Of a DNA stretch of 64,000 nt, positions 31,201-43,806 are shown piece after piece. Below the pieces are notes generated by a model. It was not told the DNA's origin and did no database searches. It saw only the letters and a program-made list of their open reading frames with translations. Where the stretch lies: assembly GCA_023512835.1 (NCBI GenBank), contig CM042085.1, positions 45,494,189 through 45,558,188 on the forward strand, written 5' to 3'. Every line of letters begins with the position of its first letter. Within the stretch, counting starts at the first letter, position 1. Source of the stretch: Taxillus chinensis (lineage: Eukaryota > Streptophyta > Magnoliopsida > Santalales > Loranthaceae). The position numbers and the translations under genes were made by a program.

Positions 31201-32814
31201 TTATGCAGAAAAGTCAAGCATACCTAATTTGAGAAGAAGTTCAGAAAATCTTACATCAGGTAGGGGCTTTCTAAGTATATCCACCAGTTGATCTTCAGTA
31301 GCAATATGTTCCAAGGATATGTGCTTTTTAAGAACATGGTTGCGAATGAAATGATGCCTGACCTCAATATGTTTAGTCTTTGGATGCATGACGGGATTAT
31401 TGCTGATAGCAATAGCACTGGTATTGTCACAGTAGAGTGGAACAGATGTCATGTTAAAGCCGTAGTCAGTAAGTTGACTTTGCATCTAGAGAAGCTGTGC
31501 GCAGCAACTCCCAGCAGCTATATATTCCGCTTCAGTAGTAGAGGTTGATACGGAATTCTGCTTCTTATTGAACCAAGAGATCAATCTGTTTCCAAGGAAT
31601 TGGCATGTACCACTGGTGCTTTTCCTGTCTATGCGACACCCAGCAAAATCAGTATCAGAATATCCGGATAAGGCGAAGTTGGACTCTTTTGGGTACCAAA
31701 GTCCCAAATTCATCGTCCCTTTGAGATACCTTAATATTCGTTTTACGTGAAGCATATGTGACTCTTTGGGATTCGCCTGATATCTTGCGCAGATGCAAGT
31801 TGCAAGCATTATGTCCGGGTGACTTGCTGTAAGATACAGCAAGGATCCAATCATCCCTCTGTATTCAGTCACATTCATTGATTTGCCATCAACATCTGGG
31901 TCTAACTTGGCACTAACTGGCATTGGAGTTTTGACGGGAGATGAACCTTCCATACCAAACTTCTTGATTAAGTCACGAGTGTACTTAGCTTGGTTTATGA
32001 AGGTCCCTTCCTTCAGTTGTTTGACTTCGATCCCAAGGAAGTAGGACAGTTCTCCCATCATACTAATCTCAAACTTGCCAGTCATCAACTTGGCGAACTC
32101 ATCACAAAGCTTCGGAGTAGTTGATCCAAAAATGATATCATCCACGTAGATCTGTACGGTCAGAGTATGTCCCTTCTCTTTCCATAAGAATATCATGGTG
32201 TCAATCTTCCCTTTTTCAAAGTTGTGAGCAAGTAAGAATTCCGAAAGTGTGTCGTACCAGGCTCTTGGAGCTTGCTTCAATCCATACAAGGCTTTCCTTA
32301 GTTTATAGACCAGATGTCCAGCCTTTGGTTCAATGAAACCTGGAGGTTGTTCAACATATACCTCCTCTTGAAGATCTCCATTTAGAAATGCACTCTTGAC
32401 ATCCATTTGATAAACTTTAAAGTTTTCGTATGAAGCGTATGCCAAGAACATTCTGATTGCCTCAAGTCTAGCTACTGGGGCAAAGGTTTCGTCATAGTCT
32501 ATTCTTTCTTCTTGACAATAACCCTTGGCTACTAGTCGGGCTTTGTTCCGGATTACGATTCCGTCCGTATCAAGTTTGTTCCGGAACACCTATTTAACCC
32601 CAATGACTTTTTGAGACTTTGGCCTAGGTACAAGAGTCCACACATCATTCCTCTTGAACTGATTTAACTCTTCCTGCATGGTGTCTATCCAATTTGAATC
32701 TTGAAGTGCTTCTTCCACCACCTTTGGCTCTATTTGCGACAAAAAGCAAGAGTAGAGGCACATGTTGGAGGTGGCTGCCCTTGTTCTAACACCAACAGTA
32801 GGATCACCAATCAC
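31201..32814 (-). pseudogene. Copia 2 reverse transcriptase and RNase H
   Basis: Frames 32814-32590, 32589-31486 and 31485-31201. A TGG-to-TAG change (at about 32590) interrupts the conserved [10 protein letters not shown] then runs through [17 protein letters not shown], the catalytic [11 protein letters not shown] and RNase H (DTDFAGC in place of DADFAGC, STTEAEY). A frameshift near 31490 separates the C-terminal YCDN and KHIEVRHHFI part. Closely parallels the copia 1 gene. Confidence 0.9.
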
Positions 32815-32850
32815 TTGTTCTTGAGGGTGGTTTCGAGTCCACCTATAGTT

Positions 32851-34282
32851 TTATGCAAGTGGTGGTGAATACTCAATGATTCGAAGCTCTGTCAGATTAG
32901 GTGGTTCTTGTTCATCTGCTGTGTGAGCTTCTTCTGGGCCAGCATTATCCATATTAATAGATTCTGGAATGTTTTGCGGTTCTCCATTACTATTCATTTC
33001 TGTATTAGCTGGTCCGGATGGACTTGAAGGTACTCTGGTAGTTTGAATATCCGAAGGAACATGTCTGGGGTTAAGTGGAAGTCCCGAGTCCGATTCATCC
33101 GTAGCATCATCTGCATCATTTCTTCGTTCTTCACTAGTGCCACGTGGTTGGTCAGTAGGAGCGACAGGAACATTCATAAACTTTTAGTAGTCAATGTTGT
33201 CGTCTTGATCCTGCACATTAGAACTTGGAGAACCAACTTTGGCCCAATCTAGGTTAGCTTCATCAAAGGTCACGTGGATAGATTGATCTGCCAACCTCGA
33301 CTAAAGTGCGATTCTTGCGCTCAGCTACCCCATTTTGTTGTAGAGTTCGGGGCGCAGAAAAGTCGTGCTGAATGCCTTGTTCAAAACAATATGACCTCAT
33401 ATTTGAAAAATCAAATTTTGTACCACGATCACTCCTGATGCATTTAATGCTCAGTCCTTGTGAGTTGCTTATCCAGTTGAAGAGATCGACAAGGTGTCCA
33501 AAGGTTTGATCCTTAGATTTCACGAACAACACCCTTGTGCACCTGGTGAAGTTATCGATAACCACAAGAGTATATCTCGCACCAGCTAGTGAAGAAACAG
33601 AAATGGGACCACAAAGATCCATGTGAAGTAGCTGTAAGGGAGCAGTTATTGAATTAACTGATTTGCTCTTCAAACTATGTTTCGTCTGTTTGCCAAGTTG
33701 GCATTCTCGACAGAGAGTGTCTCTGGAGTACTTGTGTTTAGGCAAGCCATTGACCAAATCAAGCGACGCAAATTTAGACAAGGTCTTAAAATTTAAATGT
33801 GCGCAATGCTTGTGCCATAGCCAACTATCTTCATGTGACGCTATAGTGAGGAAGCATACAGGGTCAGAAGAATTGTTTCTCAAGACCACAGAATATATGT
33901 CCCCATCTCTTGATCCGGATAACTTAATATCTCCGGATAAGTTACCTCTAACTGTGCAGGTGTTTGACAAAAAGGAAACTGTGAATCCTTTGTCACATAA
34001 ATTACTGACACTCAGCAGATTATGCTTTAAACCTTCCACTAATGCAACCTTAGTTATTGATACACAGCCGTTGGTTAAAGTGCCATACCCCACAGTCTTA
34101 CCTTTACTGTTGTCACCATATGTTACGGATGGGCCTCGTTTGTCAGTAACATCCATGAGCAGAGACTTATCACCCGTCATATGTCTGGAGTATCCGCTAT
34201 CGAGTATCCACTTGCTTTGATTGATCTTTGACTTCAAGTGAGATGGCAGTGAATTCCATAGATGCTCCTGCAAGACAGCAGA
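32851..34282 (-). pseudogene. Copia 2 protease and integrase, with core deletion
   Basis: Frame 34273-33263 carries the protease signature WILDSGYSRHMTGD, the zinc-binding segment WLWHKHCAHLN...LCRECQLGKQ, and the integrase core with MDLCGP, CIRSDRGTKF (second acidic position) and ERKNRTLVE. At about 33280 it jumps to the HVTFDEANLDW region, losing roughly 300 bp present in copia 1 between RSMLAG and EESIHVTF. The join shares only a few bases. The acidic linker continues at 33177-32851. Confidence 0.85.
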
Positions 34283-36596
34283 TTACACTTTTGGAGCCCA
34301 AACTTGTTTCGGGCGGTTAGGAGAAGCAACAACAGTGTCAACTATTCCGGACCAGATTTTGCGTTGCTCGGAACTTTAACTTTCCAGGTTGACTTAGCTT
34401 TTTTCATATTAGTTGCTTCTTTAACTTGGGTTTTCTTAGGAGAGATGCTCCGAGGAGTTTTAGATTTAGATTTCCGAGAAGAACCCTTTTTGACAACCTG
34501 ATTTTTATTGATTGAAAAGTTATTACATAACCAGTCATCAGATAAACTCCAACATTCATAATAGTAGTGACCTATTTCACGACATATCGAACAGACACTA
34601 TGATGTGGAGTAACAGCGGGAGATATAGGTTTCTTTGGCTTAACAGGTTTCCTACTCTGTTCCCTATGGCCTAATCCTTTGCAAACGGGTAACGCGTTCT
34701 TGGCCCTAGAAGCGTCAACCTTTGCCTTTTCTTTGTTTCTGGGTGCTGTAGTTTTGGCTGTAACTATAGCAACCTTCCCTTCATCATTTGGAACGGGTGC
34801 TACTACTTCGGGATTAGCAGTAATAGCCTCTCTTCCACAATCATAAACTATGGTGCCACCTGAAACAAAACCATCTAACGGTTTAGATGTACTAACAGGA
34901 TATAAGTTGGTTAGTTTTGGAGTGTAGTCCGGAGGGCACTCAGTAGCTGGAGCAGTGGGAGTGGATTCGGATCCTAGGCCAGGTTTGACTCGGATATTGT
35001 CAGGATCAGTTCTAAATGTAGAGGCTATTTCCTCGGATTTTAGCTATTTACGATTTATTTCCTTCTCCTTCTCAAGTTCAATCTCGAGTCTTTTAAGATT
35101 TACATTCATGCCTGTGAGGTTGGTATTCAGCAAGTGATTTTCAGCTCTTAGGTCGTGATACCAAACCTCCTTGCTTCGGTAGTCAGCTATGTCCTTTTCA
35201 AGTTTAGAAACAATAAGTTCTAGGCGTTTAGTCTGACCACTCATATTTTGATACATTTGAGTAATTATTAATCTCTCATTCTTTTCATCATCACGTTCCT
35301 TAGTGAGTGATTCTAATTTACTCAAGAGCTCAGAGATAGAAGGTACCTCAGCGTTTGCCATGAGACAGACGTTCGCCTTTTCCATTGGTTCGTCGTCTGA
35401 AGATTCCTCTTCTTCTTCCGAACCACTGTTGTATTTTGAGACGAACGCCTTCCTTTTCATTTTGCTGTTGTCTAAGGTGGAGCGTTGGGGTTTAACCTTG
35501 TCATCCTTTTTGGCCGTCTTGGGTTTGGATCTACAGTCCTTGGCCCAATGACCAGGTTTCCCGCAATTGTAGGAGTCTTGGGATGTCGACTCCGACCGCT
35601 CCTTCCTTTTCGAGGATGAGGAAGAGCCTCTTCTGAATCCTTTTCTGCTTTTCCGCAGAAATCGTGTGAAAGATTTCACCAGGAGTGCTATTTCTTCTTC
35701 CATGTCCGAGTCAGAGTTTTCTGACTCTTCCGTATCATCCTCCATCAGCATGCTTGGTTCAGCCGTTGCCTTAAGAGCTACCCCCTTTTCTTTCGGAGCT
35801 ATCTTCTCGTCTCGGTCAGTGTATTTGAATCTGACCTCATGAGTCCGTAGCTCTCCATATAGCTCTTTAAGGGGAGCATACTGCCAGTTGTCTTTGGACT
35901 GCATCTGGAGCTGCTTGGAGTAGTAGCGATCCGGCAGGGAACGAAAGAACTTGTCATTTATTTGGAACTGAGTGTAGTGCTCGTTGACAGCTTTCAATTC
36001 CAGGATGAGCTTGCCGAATCGCCGATAGATGCTCTCCAGGGATTCGCCAGGCTTGTGGTTGAAGCTCTCGAAGTTCTGTCTGAGAGCGCAAATGACGTTC
36101 TGCATCTGGGACTGACTTCCTTCATATAGAATAGTCAATTTGTCCCACACAGCTTTTGCTGTCGTGCAGCCCTGGACGTCCGTGAAGGCCTCTGAATCCA
36201 AAGACGATGTCACGTAAGCTAGAGCATTTTCACTGGCGTATTGCCAGGCTCTTTCATCGTGAGTGAGTTCAGCATCAGTCTTTTGGCCTCCTAACCCCAT
36301 TTTCTCCGATGGTCATCAAAATGGGAAGCTCCTAATGAAAACAAGGCCACATTAGATGATCATGATAGGTCATGAACATCTTCATGCGAGCTTTCCACTG
36401 GGAGAAAAGCTCTGGGGTGAACTTTGGCGGTTTGCTTAATGTGTAGCCTGAACTCCGTGGTTGAGGAGCAGCTGCAGCAGTAGGTTGAGGTGTGAGGTGG
36501 ATCAACATTTTCACTGCTGCTTCGGTTGGGAAGGGGCTCTTGAGCTCCCCCGGAGTTAAGGCGGGTGTTGAATAGCATGCTACTTTCTTCGGCCAT
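34283..36596 (-). pseudogene. Copia 2 gag
   Basis: Starts at 36596 (MAEESSMLFNTRLN). A frameshift near 36500 and further breaks near 36310 precede a 418-codon open run (36300-35044). That run holds the capsid-like region (SLESIYRRFGKL, RTHEVRFKYTDRDEK), the CCHC knuckle (here YNCGKPGHWAKDC), an acidic patch and a coiled coil. TGG-to-TAG at 35044 ends the run. The remaining C-terminal part (to the TAA at 34285-34283) includes CSICREIGHYYYECW. Confidence 0.85.
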
Positions 36597-36643
36597 TGTT
36601 AAGTTGAGAGGGAGTGAGGGATCTCTACGAGCAGGTAGAACTT

Positions 36644-36655
36644 ACTTTGATACCA
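36644..36655 (-). other. Primer binding site, copia 2 (mutated)
   Basis: TGGTATCAAAGT, two mismatches from TGGTATCAGAGC, two bases from the LTR. Confidence 0.8.
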
Positions 36656-36657
36656 CT

Positions 36658-38012
36658 TGTTGGTCCCGGAGAGCCTAAAGGGGGGGGGGGTGAATAGGCT
36701 CTTTCAAAATTCTTTCTCTCTCTTAATGGCTAGACACTCACTCTGGTTAAACGGATAAAATCAGTGCGGAAGATTAACCAGATAGTGGAAGTATGTTGCT
36801 TTATTATCTGAAGATAATTACAACGAAGCCAAACAGCGCTTTAGCTGATTACAACACAACACTCTGTTATGGTTACACACAATTGGCTGTAAATCTCTGT
36901 ATATGCTATTTCACACGATACACGCTTGTAAATATATGAGTATTAGTGAGCGCGTGCGTATATATATTTTACATTGCTTCAGGTATATATATAGACATCC
37001 TAGGAATCTGTCTTGGAACTGCATTTTCCGAGCAGTAGAAGCGTTGAAGTTCTTTATCGGAAAATGCTGAAGCTTTAACTGCTGCGGATGTGGAGCTCGA
37101 AATATTGGAAGCATAAGTTGTGGTGACTTCTTGCTCGATTCCAATTGCATTTGAGATCATGTCCACATCTCCGCATGATCCACGTGTAAGAATTTAGGTT
37201 TTCAACGGGTTTGTTTGACATCGGGACGAAGCGAGCTGATTGCAATAAAAGCGGCTTGGAAATGATAAAGTAGCGTCTTCTTAGTCCGTCATAAGGTTCC
37301 TTACTCCGTATCAGCGAAGCTCAAATCCTTACTCCGTGTCAGTGGTTGCTTACTCCGTATGAATGAAGTCCTGGAATCCTTATTCCATGTCAGCGCCTCT
37401 TACTCCGCATGAAGTGTAGGCTCGGAGAGCTTATTCCGCATCAGCGCTTCCTTACTCCGCATAAAGTAGGTTCTGAATGCTTACTCCATATTAGTGAATC
37501 CTTACTCCACATGAGTAATGGGTCGGATTCCTTATTCCGCATTTGTTGTCCTTACTCCGCAACAATTGTCCTTACTCCTTTCGAATGAGATTCGGATTTC
37601 TTAGTCCGTGTCTTCTTTTTCTTTAGTCTAGTGGAGTGACAATTTCGATTCTCTCTCCGCAACAAGTCTCTCTTATTCCGTGCGAGTGATAGACTTGGAA
37701 TCTTATTTCGTATCAATTGACTTAGTCAAGTTGAGAGTTAGACATGGGTTCCTCAAGTCGTTTTGTCAATTATTTAGTCCGCACAAAAAGTCCTTACTCC
37801 GGATGAAGACACGGTTATGTACCAAGTGAATGACGATACTCGTGATGATCCGGATCAGGATTATGTATCCTGTCCTTAGCTTTGTTCTCACACGAGTAGG
37901 TCCGGATTAAAGTTAACTCATCTGTACAGACTTAATAGTAAACATGAAACATCTCGAGTCAAATTACATAGGGTTTGTTCCGCATTATCCAAATTCTAGG
38001 TTTGATCCAACC
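36658..38012 (-). repeat. 5' LTR of copia 2
   Basis: About 1,355 bp. Left edge TGTTGGTCCC; right edge GGTTTGATCCAAC followed by C where the other copies have A. CGGAGTAAGG-type motifs (read as CCTTACTCCG on +) fill about 37290-37800. Near-identical copies lie at 43807-45160 and, inverted, at 51667-53023. Confidence 0.9.
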
Positions 38013-38942
38013 CCTACAACAACAGTTATCAGGCATCCGTTGGGATTGCTCCTTTTGAGGCATTGTATGGGAGGTCATGTCGATCACCTTTGTGTTGGAC
38101 TGAGGTGGGGGAGACATCTCTTTTGGGACCACAGTTGGTTCAAGAGGCTACCGAGAAGGTCAAGTTGATTTGTCAGCGCTTGTTGTCCGCTCAGAGTCGA
38201 CAGAAATCTTATGCCGATCAGCGGTGGTGACCTTTGGAGTTTTCTGTGAGAGATCATGTGTTCCTTTGTGTTTCTCCACGTCGTGGCCATCACCGATTTA
38301 GGCACGGTTCCAAGCTATCTCGCGGTTTATTGCTCCTTTTGAGGTTGTGGCTTGTGTGGGATCAGTGGCCTACCGGTTAGCTTTACCACCGCGATTGAGT
38401 TAGGTGCACAATGTGTTCCATGTGTCCCAGTTGAGGAAGTATCATCCTGACCCAACTCATGTGCTTGATTGGGGGACATTGGATATTGAGGATAACATGT
38501 CCGTTGTTGAGGCCCCTATCCATATACTGGAACGACGGAAGAAGCTTTTGCGTGGTCGTGCTATTCCTTTGGTTTGCATGAGTCCATGATGCATGAGCAG
38601 CACCCGGAGTTGTTCGAGGACGAACAATCTTGAGGGTGGGAGGTGGCTGTTGGCCAAGAGATAGTGATGTAATTTCCTGTGCTAGTTGTTCATGATGTGT
38701 TGTGTATCTTTTTTAGACATTAATTTGTATTTGTGACATGCGAGTATGTGTTATATGCGTTGTGGTGGTGTTTTGTAGTGTTTGTGGACGTATGTCCAGT
38801 TTATGTGTTGTGTGCAGTGTATGATCCACTTGTGTGTTATGACTTACGGTTTTGCAAATGGGTTGCATGTGTTTGTTATTCCTTGCAGCTCTAGTGGTAT
38901 GTAATTTCTTTCCGAGGACAAAAAGTCTTCAGGGGGAGAGGA
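38013..38942 (+). pseudogene. Gypsy C integrase C-terminal remnant and 3' untranslated region
   Basis: The plus strand, with several stops, encodes SPLCWTEVGE (near 38090), RQKSYADQRW, EFSVRDHVFLCVSPR and HNVFHVSQLRKYHPDPTHVLDW (38401-38470), then HPELFEDEQS. It corresponds to gypsy D 43000-42332. A stop interrupts the frame at about 38228. From 38646 to 38911 no gene is seen. The terminal module (CGAGGACAAAAAG, then GGGGGAGAGGA) ends at 38942. The upstream part of C was displaced by copia 2 at 38012. Confidence 0.8.
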
Positions 38943-39493
38943 TGTAATGACCCGTGTTTTGGGATGTGAGGAGTTAGTCACTGTTCTGCCTTTTGAGTGG
39001 CAATTGTCAGGTCTTTGGGAGATTTCTTCTCATACGCATTGGCTAGAACATTTTGTATATAGATGAGCAAGCATGAGGCAAGAGATGAGCTCAAGAGGGA
39101 GCAAATTGAGGTTGCACATGACAATGCCTTTGTCACGAGCAAAAGGTGTTTTTGCATGGGACCCTTCTAGACAATGTTCTAAGGCTTGTGGTAAAATCGT
39201 AGGACATTTGGAGGTTGCACGTGATAATGGCCTTTGTCATGTGCAACCATGTTTTTGCACCGTCTTCTTAGTTTTGTTATGCTAATAATCTCTTCTCAAA
39301 GGACCATGTGAGAATTGTGGGTATTTTGTCATATGTGTAAGCAGGAAGGTTAAAATGTGTTCCACTTATCAAAACTACATCGTTTTGATGCTGGGTGTCA
39401 CTTATCAAAACTAAGTCGTTTTGATAAGTGTAGGGCATATAAAAGGAGATGTCTTTTATTTTGTTTTAGGGTTCCTCATTGTTGTTAGCCATC

Positions 39494-39530
<37 letters not shown>

Positions 39531-39680
39531 TCTCCTGATCGCGGCTGCTGGACCTGAACGACGTGGGTGATTGCCTTCTAGCGTGGGAGCAGGAGCAAAG
39601 AGGATCCTTCCGAGGTAAGGATTGTTCTTTCTTGAACCCATTCCAAGGTTAGGTCCTGTAGTAGACGTTTGTAGATATTT

Positions 39681-39718
<38 letters not shown>

Positions 39719-40047
39719 TTATATGTAAATTCATATAGGTGTGATATCCTATATGAATGTTGGCCTTCAATGGTGTTATGCTTGGATATGTCGTTGAGTC
39801 CGGGGTTTGGGGATTTCGGGTTCGTTCTCATGGCAGTGGACCTTGGGGGTCGTTAGGATTAGTCCTGCGGTAGGGTCACATGGGGACACCTTGGGGTTTC
39901 CAGGGGAGTTATGTTGTGAACATAATATGTAGATATGTTAATAATGATTTGTGTGTGTGTGTTGTTGAATTACATGGGTTATTTGCTGCTATGTAAATGC
40001 ATATTATTGTGCTGTAATTGTGAAGCCTGTGTGGCTGTGGTTGTGGA
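38943..40047 (+). repeat. 3' LTR of gypsy C, first part
   Basis: Starts TGTAATGACC after the polypurine tract. Two palindromic motifs (39368-39389 and 39404-39425), TATA (about 39436-39445), GA tract (39494-39528), a strong donor-like GAG|GTAAGG at 39615, and a TA repeat (about 39683-39715). The LTR is split at 40047 by gypsy D and resumes at 60332; GTGGA is duplicated at the break. Confidence 0.9.
40043..40047. other. Target site duplication of gypsy D (left copy)
   Basis: GTGGA at 40043-40047 and 60332-60336, directly outside the D LTR ends. This proves that 40048-60331 is one insertion plus its own later insertions. Confidence 0.95.
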
Positions 40048-41271
40048 TGTCACGCCCCGAATTTCCAACCCGAGGAAACCAGTTTGTGACTCCCCTTTAC
40101 CCACTTGGTGGGTAAGGGGTTGGGATCACTTCCACACTGGACTTTACGCACATCCATATTAAATATTCACAAAAACAAAATTATATTATTAATTTCAAAC
40201 CACAATAAATGTTACAAACCAAACGTGTCTTTATTACAATTTAAATTTCCCCTTGTAATATCTCCTCACTAGGGTTACAAAGGTCCCACAAAAATTAACA
40301 ACACAAAATAATATTAAACAAGGCAAAGCAGAACTGTCCTCCACCTTGGTGTTCCCTCCTAACGCTTGTAAGTTCCTGAAAAGTAAACAAAACACAACGG
40401 GACAGGTGGGCAACCACAGCTCAGTGGGGATCATGTCTCCCCAACCTATCCCATGCTCCTAACATCTACATGTTGACGTGCACGAGCACAGTGTCGTGGC
40501 AATACTATATAGATAGGCCATAATTAACATTTATATACAAACAAGCCACATCAACAGGTACAACAATTGCCACAGCCACACAGGCTCCATAACCAGCCAT
40601 GGGCTTCCACAACCACCGGGCTCCATAACCAGCCACGGGCTTCTACAACCACCGGGCTCCATAACCAGCCTCGAAGGCTCCAGCCACACAGGCTCCGATC
40701 TCAGCCATACATGCATACAACCAAACACATAACATACATCACAGCCACACAGGCATATAATCAAACACATAGCATGCATCACAGCCACACAGGCATATAA
40801 TCAAACACATAACACGCATCACAGCCACACAGGCATATAATCAAACACATAACATGCATCTCGATCAACAATCATTATATCAAGTACATTTCCCCCGAAA
40901 ACCTAAAGGTTTCCCCACCTGAACCTACAACGGAAAGAAACCTAACAAACAACACTGACATTCCCAACCGCCTCCAAGGCCCACTACCATGCAACGAACC
41001 TCGAAAGTTCCTATACCCCGGACGCAACATCAAAACCAAACAAAATATGCCATTGAAGGCCAAAATCCATATAGGAGATCACACCTATATGGATTTACAT
41101 ATATATATTATAACAACAACGACAATACTCTAGAAATCATCCACCACAGGGCCTAACCCCGGAATGGGTACTAGAAGAGACAGAAACCCTACCTCAAAAG
41201 GTTCCTCCTTGCTCTTGCTCCCACGCTAGATGCCGTCCACCCACGCGAATCACCACAGCAGCAACGATCAG

Positions 41272-41306
<35 letters not shown>

Positions 41307-41988
41307 GACGGCTGTGGCAGCTGGTAGAAAGAAACCCAAAACCTAAAACAAAGAGACCTCCACCTCCTTATATAGACACCTCACTTATCAAAACGACATA
41401 GTTTTGATAAGTGAATCCCAACGTTAAAACGACGTAGTTTTGATAAATAAAATCCCACCATCAAAGCGACGTAGTTTTGATAAATGAAATTCACCATCAA
41501 AATGACATAGTTTTGATAAATGAAATCTCACCATCAAAACGACGTTGTTTTGATAAAAGGAACATGCCACAACCTTCCCGCATCCACACAGGACAAAATA
41601 CCCACAATTTGAACATGGTCCTTAAGGAAAAGATGATCAGCATAACAAAACGTAGAGGACGGTGCAAAAATATAGCTACACGTAACAAAGGCCATTGTCA
41701 CGTGCAAGCTCTAAATGCCCTAAGATTTTGCCACAAGACTTAGAATAACTTCTGGAAGGCTTTCATGCAAAAACACCACTGCCCGTGACAAGCCATTGTC
41801 ACGTGCATTATCACATGCACCCCCTAAAGGTTCCCTCTTGGGCTCATCTCTTACCTCAAGCTTGCCCATCATCATACAAAGTGTTCAAGCCAATGTGTGT
41901 GGGAATTAAACTCCCTAAAACCCAACAATTGCCACCCCAAAAGGCAAAACTGTGACTAACTCCACATCCCAAAACACAGGTCATTACA
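40048..41988 (-). repeat. 3' LTR of gypsy D
   Basis: 1,941 bp. Five palindromic motifs (41387, 41423, 41460, 41496, 41533), TATA at about 41366-41377, CT microsatellite at 41277-41304, donor-like site at 41192 and acceptor-like site at 40376 (both minus strand). Two tandem arrays: AACCAGCC...GGGCTCC at about 40586-40690 and CACAGCCACACAGGCATA...AACATGCAT at about 40720-40860. Confidence 0.95.
40376..41192 (-). other. Candidate intron inside 3' LTR D
   Basis: On the minus strand, GAG|GTAGGG starts at 41192 and TTTACTTTTCAG|G ends at 40376, 817 nt. The equivalent in the 5' LTR is 59630 to 58759 (872 nt), with a weaker donor GAG|GTCCGG. Confidence 0.45.
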
Positions 41989-42331
41989 TCCTCTCTCCCT
42001 TAAGACTTTTCGTCCTCAAAAAGAAACAACATGCAAGGAATAACCAACACATGCTACCCATTTGCAGAACAGCAAGCCACAACACCGCAAATGGTTCATA
42101 CACCGCACACAGCATATAATAGGATACACGTCCGCAAACTCAACAAAGTACCACCATAATTCATAACCACATGCATCACAATGCATATAACCCGCATGGC
42201 ACAAATACACATCTCAAAACATATCTCAAATATAAATACATGTCTAAAGGACAATACAAATACACCAGATTATGAACAACTGATACAGGAAAGCACATCA
42301 CTATCCCTTGGCCAACAGCCACCTCCCACCC
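41989..42331 (-). other. Gypsy D 3' untranslated region with two hairpin/polypurine modules
   Basis: Terminal polypurine tract (TTAAGGGAGAGAGGA, minus) next to the LTR at 41989-42004, hairpin 42007-42024. The upstream hairpin TTGTTCAAGGACGAACAA is at 42338-42355, overlapping the end of pol. No gene between. Confidence 0.7.
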
Positions 42332-43801
42332 TTAAGATTGTTCGTCCTTGAACAACTCTGGGTGTTGCTCACGCATCCTGGACTCACATTCCCATGTCTC
42401 CTTTTCAATGCCACGGTGCTGCAACAGCACGCAAACCAAAGGAATAGCACAACCACGCAAAAGCTTCTCCCACCAATCTAGGATACGGATAGGGGCCTCA
42501 AGAACGGACATATCATCCTCAACATCCAATGTTCCCCAATCAATCACATGAGTTGGGTCAGGATGATACTTCCTCAACTGGGACACATGGAACACATTGT
42601 GTACTCGACTCAACCACGGTGGTAACGGTAACTGGTAGGCCACTGGCCCCACACGATCCATAACCTCAAAAGGACCAATAAACCGCGGAGATAGCTTGGA
42701 ACCTCTCCCAAATCGCCGATGTCCATGACGTGGAGAAGCACAGAGAAACACATGATCTCCCACAGAAAACTCCAAAGCTCGCTGCCACTAATCTGCATAA
42801 GATTTTTGTCGACTCTAAGCTGACAACAAGCGCTGACGAATCAACTTGACCTTCTTCGTAGCCTCCTGAACCAACTGTGGTCCCAAAAGAGTTGCCTCTC
42901 CTACCTCAGTCCAACACAAAGGTGATCGGCACGGTCTGCCATACAACGCCTCAAAAGGAGTCATCCCAATGGATACCTGATAACTGTTGTTGTAGGCAAA
43001 CTCCACCAAAGGAAGGTGAGTTGCCCACGAACCCCCAAAATCTAACACACAGGCCCTCAACATGTCCTCCAATGTCTGATTCGTCCTCTCAGTCTGACCA
43101 TCAATCTCAGGGTGAAAGGTTGTGCTCAAGTTAAGCTTTGTCCCCATAGCCTCCTGCAAGCCTATCCAGAAATGAAAAGTAAACCTCGAATCTCTATCGG
43201 ACACAATCGACGATAGCACTCCATGTAATCTCACAATCTGATTCACATACAACTGGCTCAACGCCCCGATGGAATCCTGCTCTCGAACGGCAAGAAAATG
43301 GACTGACTTGGTTAGCCGATCCACAATCACCCATATCATGTCTTTCCTCCCAGTGGTGGGTGGAAGACCAGTCATAAAGTCCATCGCTATGTGGCCCCAC
43401 TTCCACTCGGTTATTGGCAATGGTTGTAACATACCTGCCGATTGCTGATGCTCCGCTTTCACTTGTTGGCAAGTAAGGCACCTTGCAACAAATGCTGCCA
43501 CAGCAGTTTTCATCCCAGGCCACCAAAAATGCCCCTAAAGTGCATGGTACATCTTCGTACGCCCTGGATACATAGCAACTCTAGATTGATGAAACTCCGT
43601 CATCACCTCATCTCTGAGAGAAGAAGCCACTACTAGCCGCCCCTGAAAAGATAACTCATGCTCAGAACCCTCGGTCCAATCCTTAGATAGCTCACCAGCC
43701 TCAATACCGACACTGAGAACCTCACACTCAATATCCCCCAATTGTCCCTCCCGGACTCGATGGTACAGCTCAGGCACAACAATAATAGGACTCAGAACTG
43801 T
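42332..43801 (-). pseudogene. Gypsy D integrase and chromodomain-like tail
   Basis: Three frames, 43777-43535, 43513-42815 and 42775-42332, separated by single stops. Visible parts: the zinc-binding region ending CLTCQQVKAEH; the core with Asp in MDFMTGLP, Asp in IVSDRDSRF and Glu in TLEDMLRACV; the conserved NNSYQVSIGMTPFEALYG and SPLCWTEVGE; the GPY-like RFIGPFEV region; and a tail (ILDWWEKLLRG...IEKETWE) shaped like the chromodomain of Tekay/Del elements, which would direct integration to heterochromatin. The protein starts upstream of the chimeric block (IARDGR at about 55740-55728 joins TVLSPIIVVPELYH). Confidence 0.9.
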
Positions 43802-43806
43802 CCTAC

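Larger units (their letters stand above)
27719..38012 (-). mobile_element. Sirevirus-like copia element 2 (3' end outside window)
   Basis: Minus strand, right to left: 5' LTR 36658-38012, mutated primer site, gag, pol, then solo LTR S (28848-31108), then ORF3 up to the CACTA insertion at 27718. Its 3' LTR would lie left of the window. The right end sits in gypsy C integrase sequence, with CCTAC the likely target duplication. The pol-ORF3 spacer (about 1.7 kb in copia 1) is missing around LTR S. Confidence 0.75.
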
